Source: Parelaphostrongylus tenuis
Taxonomy: Eukaryota; Nematoda; Chromadorea; Rhabditida; Metastrongylidae
Assembly: GCA_019055375.1 (NCBI GenBank)
Contig: JAHQIW010000734.1
Span: 1-64,000 of the forward strand
DNA: 64,000 nt
Direction: 5' to 3'
Part shown: in pieces, positions 54,098 through 64,000 of the stretch
Layout of the letters: each line of letters begins with the position of its first letter
Numbering within the stretch: the first letter of the stretch is position 1
Notes under the pieces: model-generated
Database searches by the model: none
Told to the model about the DNA's origin: nothing
What the model saw: the letters and a program-made list of their open reading frames with translations, nothing else
Made by a program: the position numbers and the translations under genes

Positions 54098-56520
54098 CGA
54101 AATATGTGCCTTGTAGTGGATAAGTGTCCATAACAGACTTCATAAAAGGCTCAAAATACATTGTCAGATTATAACAATTTCATTGTCGCAAAATGGTTTT
54201 GCCAAGCTTTTCAGCATCAGTGGGTATTACAGGTTTCAATGCTATATCGCGTGCTGATGGCAATAGCTAGCAGCACGATCTCTTTTGCTTAAATCCCAAT
54301 CCTGGTTTCCCATTTATTTTCTTCCTTAGAGTGGTTAGCTGAACTACAGATTTCAATGAGTTCCTTGTCATATACCATATCTCGACAACGAAAAAACACA
54401 CAACGAAAGTGACATGTAATAATGTTATAGTTAGATACTTGAACAGTCTTGTTACTCTGGTAGTTCTGGCCTCCAGCACATTTTGTATTCATTTCTCTCT
54501 CAAGTGGCCATGATAGGTGCGTTAGAATAATCACCGCATAATGTTTCGGGGGTAAACTCCCCATGCATATGGCGCGACATTTACGGAAACATCTTTGGTC
54601 TCCCTATTAGGACAGGATTGCCGTGTGCTATTTTCTCTATTACCAAAGAGTTCACTCTTTTGGAGGCAATATATCATATAGATTGTAAAAAAGACATATG
54701 ATCAATGGTTTCCTGCTCAAAGAAACTCTGTAGTAATACCAACGTACCTTATCATTGCGCCTTCTTTTTAGTTTTCCATCGTAATTCAAATTGTAGAGGG
54801 TACGATCTGATCTGCCTTTTTCCAGCCAATAGTTCGGGGCCTAAGACATAGATTATGAAACGCAATGTAGCATCGAACATTTCCGTTATCAATATCTGGC
54901 TATGGTAGATAGTGGTGTAACTTTTATATTCTATCATCAGATGGAACAGGAACATTGCAGATGCAAGATTTGACTATAATTCTTCGATAGATCATTTTAA
55001 GCCCCTTTTAATAACTTTTCCTTCACCTATCAATACAGATTCTCTTGTAGAGGTCTTTTACATTCGGCATTCAATGTCAACGGTGATGGAAAAGTTATAC
55101 CAGGATTAGGGCCTAAGTTTTCTGCTTTCTTTTGACAACACTTTAGTGTCATGGAGATGCGGTCCACAGTATGCACTTGGGTTACTAGGGTGAGTTTGGC
55201 AGAATTTCTAATTTCTCTTTGGCAGTCTGCTCGTTTTGGTGGGAAAAAGTGTTTTCTTCCAGTCTCAATTTATGTTGTTCTTCTTGAACCATGACATGAG
55301 TTTTTTCCAGCTAATGGCTGAATAGAAATTTCGCCCGAAGAAGGCAGTGCTCGGATCCAGAACAAAATTCCCAAGCAAGACGTTAGCTATCGAGAGGACT
55401 TCCACTGTACAATTTTTAACGTCATTGCAAAAATTTTCTATACTCATCTTTTCTCGTATTTCCTACTTTGCATTGAAGCATTCAATGTTGTACATACTGC
55501 CTCTATATGAAACATATTTATTTCACCCCCATCAGCTGCATAGGTTTGCAAGTTGCACTTAATGGCTCTGATTTTTCGTTCGACGTAGGGTTAGAAACCA
55601 GGAATACCAATAAACCCAACAATTTAGAGTGATGTGCAAAACATTTGCAACTGCGAGGATTCGAACCCACATCTCACTTTTTCCGGAAGCGTGTGCTAAA
55701 CCGTTGCACCACCGACGCTCGTTTTTGGAGAACCCCTCTTTCTACGCTATAAAGAATTATCCGTGAACAGCCAAACGTCTACGGCCTGACGTGGGCAGTC
55801 ACTTATCGACAATGAACCGACTCTGATAGATGTTGAGTTCAATAATCAGTCAGATTTCATTTTATTTGACCAGTATAAGTGAGTTAAATGTCGATGTCGA
55901 TGTCGAGTAGGAAACCATTAATCACATATATTTTTTGCAATCCATATGATATATTGCCTCCAAAAGAGACAACTCTTTGGTGATGGAGAACATAGCGCAA
56001 GGCAATCCTGTCCTAATAGGGAGACCAAAGATGTTTCCGTAAATGTCGCGCCGTATGCATGGGGAGTTTACCCCCGAAACATTATGCGGTGATTATTCTA
56101 TCGCACCTATAATGGCCATTTGAGAGAGAAACGGATATAAAATGTGCTGGGGCTGGAACTATCAGTGTGAAAAGATTGTTCAAGTATTTAACTATAACAT
56201 TATTACATGTCACTTCCGCTGTGCGTTTTTTTGCTTGTCGAGATATGGTATATGACAAGGAACTCAATGAAACCTATAGTTCCGCTAACCACTCTAAGGA
56301 ACAAAATAAATGGAGGAGCAGGATTGGGATTTAAGCAAAAGTAATCGTGCTGCTATCTATTGCCATCAGCACGCGATGTAACATCAAAACCTGTAATACC
56401 AAGTGAAGTTTAAAACGTTGGCAAGACCATTTTGCGGCAATGAAGTTGTTTACAATCTGACAATGTATTCTAAGCCTTTTATGGACACTTATCCAGTACA
56501 AGGTACATGTTTTGGCCTTC
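54098..56520. mobile_element. Foldback element, copy in R7 copy B
   Basis: Arms 54098-54710 and 55908-56520 are inverted copies, as in 23415-25850, with a reversed SINE-B at 55622-55830 in the spacer. Within each element the two arms differ by more than a few percent, so neither is a fresh insertion. Confidence 0.8.
55622..55830 (-). repeat. SINE-B in the foldback spacer (R7 copy B)
   Basis: Counterpart of 24945-25150, with GGTGGTGCAACGGTTTAGCA and GTGGGTTCGAATCCTCGC on minus. The B box is better preserved here. Confidence 0.78.
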
Positions 56521-59500
56521 CCACTCTTTGAACCCCCCCCCCCTGAAAGATCTACAATGTACAAGAAAATTATATAGCTTGCGCGCCAGAGCTCATCATG
56601 GAAATGATTGGTCCTATTTTGACGGCATAAAAAGATCTCATGATTAGCCACCAGAGTGAATCCGAGTATAAAAAGACTGCTTAATACTCATGCTCATTGT
56701 CTTATTTCATTGACTTATCTAGAGTCCATGGATTCAAGCACAGAACATTATAGATGCGGGTTGATGGGCTAGTCGAAACCTGAAAACACTGATCAATGAA
56801 TACAGACTATGAAAGTGGTATTGAACATTTGCTAAAAGTAATAGAAAAGTGGCGAAACTAATTCCTTTTCTGCACGAACTTGACAATGGAAACCTATCCA
56901 CTGAACAACTCGCCACCTAAAATGTACTTCTACGGGCGAAAATTTCTCACAAAAATAAGCCCTAATATCTCCCATTACAAGTCTGCATCCCTACATCGCG
57001 CTACATTGATGATACGATACAATGAATGAAGCTACGATACGTGGTTTGACCGTTCCTTTATGAATGAGGAGATTCTTGAGTTTTTTCTTCATGCTCTACA
57101 TTATACAAGGCCATCATCCGCGATCTTAGTGCAGATAGTGGCTGAAAGAAAACCTTTGAAGGACATCGCCTCACAATCCTTTGTTATTAGAGCCTCTAAA
57201 GTCATTTCGACATTACACAAATGAGTCTCCTAATGAAATATACTACACATATTGTAATATAACATAGCATGTAGTAGATGATTTCTTGTGATCGATGCCT
57301 TTATAGAGACAAAAGTTTATATCATATAAGACTGTCCTACCGTTCGTACTAGAATCTTATTTAGAGAAAGCTGAGAAGGCAAAAATTCAAGAAACGAGAT
57401 TTCAAAGTTTTTAGAGACAAGGTTTCGTTGACATCTTTTTCCGGCTTGACGAACTTGCAGTATCATTTCTTCTAAATCTGTGCGCAAAACTGTTCGACAA
57501 ATATCTCGTTTTTTAGTTTATCTCCAATTTTTTCAAACATTTTCAAAGATCTTTTCTTCTCGTCGGTGCTACAGTTCCATGTCGGGTAGTAAAGCTGAAT
57601 TATCTTCCCAGAGTGGATGTATATAGTACTAACATGGTAATTTTTCTGTCATGACTGATTATTTCGCCAATCTGTCATACATCAGGACTTTTGAGTATTT
57701 CTCAGACTGATGCGCTGTAACGTAGAATGGGTGGTGGCAAAACAGGCTTCGGTAGTGCCAATGCTTAAGCACATACCCCATTAAGTGTGAAATGCGAGTT
57801 TGAGTCCCGCCTTGGAGCCATCTGCAGATCACTCAACACCACTGGTATATTTCGCCAGAATTTTTGGAATCTTTAATTTTTTCACTGTAGAATAGAAGTA
57901 TTTTACTTCTTTCTTATCTGCATGGCCATCTCGTGCGAAATCCACTTCATGTACGTATCAACTTGACCTTTTCGCGACATACAATCTACCGCAATGTCTA
58001 TTTCACCGTTTTGCTGCTTTGTTGAGAACAGCAAGTGAGCTTACACTCTTTCCTGTTAAAACCCCAACCTAACAGTTAATTAGGAAGTGTGATCCTGAAG
58101 GACTAAAGCGCGATTGGTTAGTCTTAACTATGTACTATACTGTAACCCTGAAGTATGAGGAGGTCGACATGTGCTTTTGGTCTGACTGGGCGCGAGGCTC
58201 CTGCGCGACAAACTTTTGTCTGTCTATGACAGCTAGGAAATGTGCAATCTCCAAAACTACCCACCTTTAATGAGATCATGTTAAAAAAATTTCCTTACAT
58301 ATTGTAGCAGCCAAATGTTCGTAGGCGTAGTTTTATTTCTTCTGTGATGAAAAGATTGGATTATGAATGTGGAGTGGGAAAGCCTTCCTACTAAAGTTAC
58401 CATCAATCACTCATATGCAGTAAATGTTTAGATTCATGAAGGTGAAACACAGTAAATATTGACGAAGACACTTCACCACTTTCATAAGGCTTCTCTTGAT
58501 AAAATCATGGAAATCATGAAGGTACAATGAACTACAAATTTTCGGAAAGAACAAGTTCTTTTTAGATGTTTTCCGTTGAGCAAATCTAGAAATGGATAAG
58601 TCTTCAACTTATTAGGAAGGAATGTGAAGCACTTGATCGACCTTAGATGACGATTTTAGTTTTCTGAAAAACTATGGAACATAATGGTGAAAATGACTTT
58701 TCAGTCTACTTGAAAACGTAAACATGGCATGGTTAAGCGAACCACCTCGACTGCTGTGTTGTGGCGTTCTACTATGCGGGCCTTTCTAGGCCTCGCAACG
58801 CTGGACCTTAAACTTTGAAACCGAGCCTTTATAAACTTCAATATCAACACACCAATAACAATTTGGTGATGTGTAGAATGTCACATCGATCTAATAATGT
58901 AGACAGCAACGTATTAACAAGCAAAGGTTGCACGTAGCAACAAGGAGCCTCATAAAGAGCACAAGATACATCTGATTAGGATATAACATGTTTCGACCTG
59001 TTCGGTCTAGTGCCATACAGGTGCCTGCTTCGTCCTGTTGGGACTGATCACTAGCAGACTTCCTTGGTTCAGCCGATCCCCTGAGACTAAGTAATCCTGT
59101 ATAAAGGAATCGACGCAGAGCAAAAAATCACCGCAAGTCATATGACGAAACTGACTGACATTGTGGTGGCCGGTAGTTAAGTTGTATCTTTTACAATGTG
59201 TCATAAGGGCAAGTACTCCAAAGTATTGCTTAATCGACTTAGGAGTAAAAGTGTGAGTAACATATATGATCACGAAATTGAAGTATGGAGAATAAACTAG
59301 AAAGCAAACTTGCTTTTGATAGTTCGGGAGCAAAGTTAGAGAGAAATTAATGGCGTGGAGTAGATTCGACGACCTATAAATTGCTCTACTGCCTCCCATT
59401 CAGATATGAATTCCCCCTCCCTGTATTGAAGTTAGCCTGAAACAATGAAGGCTAACCACTGATGGCAATGGACTTTGTAAGATGATTTCTCGAGTAATTA

Positions 59501-60452
59501 TATTCTTCAAAATTAGGAAAACTTCAGATTTCAAGTGTTACTGGTACTTTCTACTCTACTGAGTGACCACAGAACTTCTTAGTGCTGGTTTGTACCCTAT
59601 TTTCACTAATCTTCAAACGCAGTTAAAGTCACACTGGACCATCGAATATATCACGCGTGGTTGGCCAACATTTGAGTCGCGTCTTATGGACGCGATTTAT
59701 ATGTGAGTAAAAATCAGTGCTTATTTGACTACAAATTCACTGCTATACGAGCACAACTTGTCAGCTGAAGTGGTTTTGAATATACAATTTCCCTTTTCTA
59801 TAATTTTACTAAATTAAAGCCGGTTCAAATAAGAGTGCGGTGGTTTCCATCGTGTGGTGGGAAAACTTCATTTCAACCGTTAAAAATAAGAGTTAGGCCA
59901 TAAATGAAGTAGAAATTGTGATTTTCAACCACGGTTCAGCTGAATTGGAAATCTGCCAATCTGCGCCGTCTGGTTCAATCCTGCCGACAGGTGACCGCTT
60001 ACGGCCACCGAATCGCTAAAACAAGATTGAGGAAAAAACAAAGCGACGACCTTCAAGGTGCAATGGAAATTTTTGTGATCCTCAAAATAGGACAGCGCAG
60101 GCTCGAATCAGCTCATATTCCAATATTAGTCGTCCTCCATCACTTCTGGTTGTGTTTGACACCATACTCAGCTGTCAAAGCAAGAGTCATAATGATTAAA
60201 GTTGGACATTACTACCGCTCTTCTGCTTATTCCGGGACTTTTTCTTTGGTCAAAAATGGACATATTGGATCAGAAGAAGGCATATCTTGAATGCAAAGAT
60301 TTCGTCAGCTAGCCGCTGGGACATCATAATCTAACTATATGGTAGTAAAACTTTTAGAGAGCCAGAGACACTATAGCGCCTATGGTCCGGAATATTTTGA
60401 TAACAAAGAAAAATAAATCTTAATTATTTCAAAAATTGGCTATGATACTCAC

Positions 60453-60605
60453 TAGATGTGCTTGATCCTTGAATAGGAGTTGTTGATCCAGTTTCTCTGT
60501 TACATCGATATCATCGGTCGCATCTAATTCATAACTACAACGAACATCCTCCAGTATATTACGTCACATATTGCCTTGCTTCACATGAATATTCAGCTCC
60601 ACAGA
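60453..60605 (-). pseudogene. R7 conserved exon, copy B
   Basis: Exactly 153 nt between a TTATTTTTTAG acceptor and a GTGAGTATC donor. It reads SVELNIHVKQGNM, a TGA where copy D has TGG (Trp), then RNILEDV, YELDATDDIDV and DQQLLFKDQAHL. One stop therefore breaks an otherwise intact exon. Confidence 0.62.
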
Positions 60606-60904
60606 CTAAAAAATAACTAGTGTGGAATTTGATGAGAATAACTCGCCATAATAATTTTGTCATTTCTTTTGAATAAGAAGTGTAAAACAGACTATTTTGT
60701 AAACAGAGAATAAAAAAATGAGATTCTACTAAGTAGAGTTTTGAATAACAGTGAAGATGAGTAAACTACTAATGGAAGCTCATAATCTTTCTCTTCATGA
60801 AAACTCATAAACTCTCGTGCAGAACGTCATGAACTATGGCTGCATCCTGTCCTTCAAGCTCTTTCTTGGCCGACGCCTCGTAATATTTATAGTTGCTATT
60901 GTTT

Positions 60905-61205
60905 CTTAAAAGCGCATGTGGCGAAAGTGGTCAGAGGTGTTCTGCGTCGCACACATGGCGATGGTTCGATCCCGAGTTCATGGCTCACAAAGACATTCGT
61001 CCCTTTGAGGTCGTTAAATTAGTACCAATGTCTCGATCTGTCGGCCAGGATATACAGCACTGACTCGATACAGCGCGAGGCCACCGCGAGTCATTGTAAA
61101 GGCCAGATATGCATTCAAATCACCTCAAACGAAGTTGAAAATTGAAGACGAATGCATGGCGCATCTTTCAGGAATTGCTCAGCCGCTGAAAGCTATATCC
61201 TTCTT
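60905..61205 (+). repeat. SINE-A inserted into R7 copy B
   Basis: The head GCATGTGGCGAAAGTGGTCA with GATGGTTCGATCCCGAG, the body ACCGCGAGTCATTGTAAAGG, and the tail GAATGCATGGCGCATCTTTC are all present. The matching site in copy A (about 29715) is uninterrupted, so the insertion came after the duplication. Confidence 0.8.
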
Positions 61206-61924
61206 TATCTTTTATTTTTTCTTCAGGTGGAGAATTGAACACTGGGAAGCACATTGATGGATTTTCCATGACACAAAAGTGTCATCTCATCAGCTAGAAC
61301 TTGCTTAACTGAGCGATTTGAAAAAATATCAAACATCGGTTTCAAAAGATATATTTTGAAACGGTTTCACAATGAAATCACCCTTCATTTTTTGCGCCAC
61401 CCTGATAAGATGAACCTACGACTTTTTCACATCGCATTCAAGTAACATGCCAAGTTTCGTTTTCTTTCAAAAAATTTAGGAGTCACAATTCGCTCCGACA
61501 CTTTAGGTAAAACAGGATCTCCGTAAAACATGAATATGGTATCTGCAAAACTCAATAAGGTGATAGCATCTGAAGTATTCGTATTTGAGCACATCTTACT
61601 CAATATCACCATTCTCCACAACGCGTCACAACTGCAAAATAGTGGATTATAATGAAAGTTCTAAGGCACTTTGATAAGCATCAGATAACTTTCATGTGAC
61701 ACTCGATGGAAATATGACAGTTTCTTATGTGGGTTTTTCCACTGGAGGCGTGATCCGTCTTTGGTTTCACTTTCATACTAGCCATCGCCATGTCCCATAT
61801 TGGCTCGGAGATTACTCGCCTTATGTTATTTGCCATGTGTGACTTTATTTCCTTCTCTCCGCCGATCAGGTTAGAGCCTCAAACTATGGGGTAAGTCATA
61901 ACGCTTATCTAAATGACAAGAGTA

Positions 61925-62110
61925 TCGGGGGGGGGGGGGGGGGCAATGTGGCGCAATTGGATAGAGAGTGCTCTGGAGTCGAACACGAGGTTAATGGTTC
62001 AATTTCGCGCTCATTGCTTACCAAGCCATCTTATCTCTTCGGGGTCCGATAAATTAGCCCGTTTGAGGACGCGGGCCTCATTATCGGGCTGGCGAGTGGC
62101 TCGACGATTA
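61925..62110 (+). repeat. Poly-G run followed by a partial SINE-A
   Basis: About 17 consecutive G residues (61928-61944) are followed by CAATGTGGCGCAATTGGATA and AATGGTTCAATTTCGCGCTC with CTTACCAAGCCATC, the SINE-A head. The usual body is absent after 62060. Confidence 0.65.
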
Positions 62111-62984
62111 TGAAGACAGGCTGCTAGCGCCTATTCCAAGGCTAATATGGTAGATATCTGATTGAATTTATAATTTTTCGTCAACAAATGGGATTTCTGT
62201 GCCAATGAATAACCAAATGTTATAGAATAAAATCGCAATAAGCTATTTTTATCAGAGATGATGTCATTGCTATTTCAAAATCCACACTTGCAAAGACAAA
62301 TTCAAGTGTTTATGGAAAGGTTATCTTTAGAAAGCGTCACCGAAAAATTCTGTGGTGTTTTATTCAGACTTACCCACAAATGAATCAAACCTTTTTTTAT
62401 TCCCTTTCATTTTTATATACTCCAGTGCATATAATACATAAAAACCACCATAATGGCTGAAGGATAAAAAAAAATCAGTTTTTTCAATTATTAGTGCACT
62501 CTAGGTTTCTCATTCTCACATCAATGCGTAATTTCGATTGTATACTTTGCTCGTAGTTATGATATACGAAGAAGAGATAGAGGTGTAGCGGTTCCTTTCT
62601 GTTATCTCCAATTTGTTTGAGCCCTTTAGTAGAAACGTACTTCTTATTTTTGCAAGAATTTTGGCAACTGCTCGTTAACTAAAATATAGCGCATTTGAAT
62701 GACGCATTCTATTTCATAAAAGGCCTCTTTCTTGAGCTATAATAGTGTGAGATAAGATTTTGTTTCGCATTCAAGCGTTTCTCGCCAGATAAAGTATTTT
62801 CGTAAGCAATTAACAATCATGAGATACAGCAAATCCTAAAACTTTTCAACAGCGTACTTGTTTCTGTAAAAAGGCTCCTTATTGCCAAAAGACATTTGGA
62901 TTCCGCAAATTTCGATCAGCTTGCGATGCCCACATCGCGATATGACCTCTTGGATAGGAACGATTTTTCTGATTCCTCTGAGAT
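62111..62984. other. Unassigned DNA with a weak direct repeat
   Basis: A block at 62690-62800 (GAGCTATAATAGTGTGAGAT, CGCATTCAAGCGTTTCTCGC) recurs in changed form at 63705-63780 (CACTCAAGCATGTCTAGCTG). No gene. Confidence 0.4.
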
Positions 62985-63640
62985 TAAAGTGATGTGCAAA
63001 CCTTTGCTTCAGCCGGGTCTCGAACCCACATCTCACTCCATCCGGAGCGTGGGGCTCTTACCCATTGCACACTGACGCCCATTTCGCTACAGCCACTCTA
63101 TCTACGCTACAACGCATATATTTGTCGACCGCCAAGTGTCAACGGACTGGCCCGGATAGTCGCTCGACATTGAACCCAGTCACCCTGACAGATTTTGGGT
63201 ATTGGTGATCAAATGAAATTTTTTTCACTTAACCGCTTTTAGAGGTGGCATAAATTTTTCAAATATACTCTTTGACGTAGAGTGATGTGCAAAACTACCG
63301 CTAGAAGCTGCTGAAATTTTAAAAAAAGTTTCATTTAACTATCAGAAATCGAAATCTGCCAACGTGATTGAGTTCAATCGATAGCGACTACCCGGACCAG
63401 GCCGTTAACTGTTGGCAACTGACAAATAGATGCGTTGTAGGGTAGAAAGAGTGCTGTGCAAACTGAGCGCCACTGGTGCAACGGGTTAGAGCACTCGCTC
63501 TCGAATAGTGTGGGATGTGGGCTCGGGTCCCGCCTAACACGAATCACACATCGCTCCACGTCAAGGGTATATTTCAGAATTCATATCACCGCTAGAAGCG
63601 GTTAGATAAATAGAGTTTCATTTGATCAACCTTTAAGAGT
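62985..63640. repeat. Two inverted SINE-B copies with ACCGCTxxxAGxGGT hairpins
   Basis: The minus copy 63195-62985 has GTGTGCAATGGGTAAGAGCC and GTGGGTTCGAGACCCGGC; the plus copy 63375-63565 has CTGGTGCAACGGGTTAGAGC and GTGGGCTCGGGTCCCGCC. Between and beside them the words ACCGCTTTTAGAGGT (63223), ACCGCTAGAAGCTGCT (63297) and ACCGCTAGAAGCGGT (63589) recur with TTTCATTTGATC or its inverse. This suggests the SINE-B core sits inside a larger element with these hairpins at its edges. Confidence 0.65.
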
Positions 63641-64000
63641 TCCAGAAATTGCTCGGTAGCTGAAATGTCGCCAACTCAGAATGTATATCAATACGGGTTC
63701 CTTAATGCGCTCTAACGGTAAAATAGAGTATGTTTCACACTCAAGCATGTCTAGCTGAACAAAGCGTTTACGCTTGAATTTTAAAATTTGATCAATAGCT
63801 CAAACCTTGACTATTTCCCTAGCAACTTTATCTTTCATAACAACTCTCTGTTCTACTGTAAAAGTAAAAAAAAATAGATTAGGTCTCGCATTTGATCAGT
63901 ATGCTGCGAAAGCGCGTTGATTTGGTGCCAGTGTCCAGAAATATCACCCTTTGAAGTGTGAAACCCAATCTTCTTTTGGCAATTACAGCGCTTCAATGAG
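63641..64000. other. Unassigned DNA ending in a T1 repeat
   Basis: The last 50 bases (CCAATCTTCTTTTGGCAATT then ACAGCGCTTC) match T1 at 18570-18605 and run off the window. Nothing else is recognised. Confidence 0.45.

Larger units (their letters stand above)
53897..61755 (+). repeat. R7 large dispersed repeat, copy B (about 7.9 kb)
   Basis: It is the direct counterpart of copy A, in the same order and orientation. The left end is AGGCATATGCAATGATTGTT and the right end CTTATGTGGGTTTTTCC. It is longer mainly because of a SINE-A (60905-61205) and an extra stretch near 58990-59200 (the GTTTCGACCTGTTCGGTCTA region). Copy A lacks both. Confidence 0.85.

Noticed and set aside
59007..59399. 130-codon minus-strand frame
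   Set aside because: It lies in R7 copy B, and copy A does not keep the frame. The length is within chance expectation for this window.
1..64000. CRISPR array, prophage or bacterial operon
   Set aside because: No regular spacer-repeat pattern, no phage genes and no bacterial gene density; everything points to nematode DNA.

Overview
The window is AT-rich eukaryotic DNA. It is most consistent with a strongylid (clade V, hookworm-like) nematode. The evidence is RTE-type LINE copies, several mariner-type transposase remnants, tRNA-headed SINEs, and small exons bounded by TTTCAG-type acceptors and GTGAGT/GTATGT-type donors. Almost all open frames are short, and their lengths are about what chance gives. 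The exceptions are the LINE frames, a few short transposase pieces, one convincing spliced gene and some candidate exons. No genus can be fixed from the sequence alone.

Layout. 1-3645: an RTE-like LINE on the minus strand, split by a second, 5'-truncated LINE inserted in the opposite orientation. 3646-9180: mostly unassigned DNA with SINE and mariner remnants. 9180-13300: a diverged copy (C) of a large dispersed repeat, here called R7. 13385-16515: a decayed plus-strand LINE. 16590-16915: a tandem array of a unit about 131 bp long that matches the arm end of a palindromic element at 50997-51537. 17-23 kb: AT-rich simple sequence, SINEs and a mariner C-terminal piece. 23213-30310 and 53897-61755: two direct copies (A and B) of R7, about 30.7 kb apart. 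Each contains a foldback element with arms of about 615 bp and a conserved 153-nt exon.

31-44 kb is the gene-bearing part. A four-exon minus-strand gene (35329 to 32790) encodes about 193 residues that I recognise as a Zc3h12a-like NYN ribonuclease domain, the fold of Regnase and of nematode RDE-8/NYN proteins. All splice phases agree, although the last acceptor is weak. Further candidate minus-strand exons lie between 38.0 and 43.5 kb, but I cannot assign them to a family. This part also holds three palindromic elements made of inverted mariner 5' ends, one of them inside an intron of the NYN gene, and several other long hairpins.

44-53 kb holds SINEs, a hexanucleotide-type microsatellite, a partial R7 copy (D), a LINE 3' fragment carrying an intact-ended 406-bp mariner deletion derivative, and the palindrome at 50997-51537. 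62-64 kb holds SINEs in inverted arrangement.

The main biology is therefore nested and hairpin-forming mobile DNA surrounding a small RNA-nuclease-like gene. That the hairpins feed small-RNA pathways is inference only.
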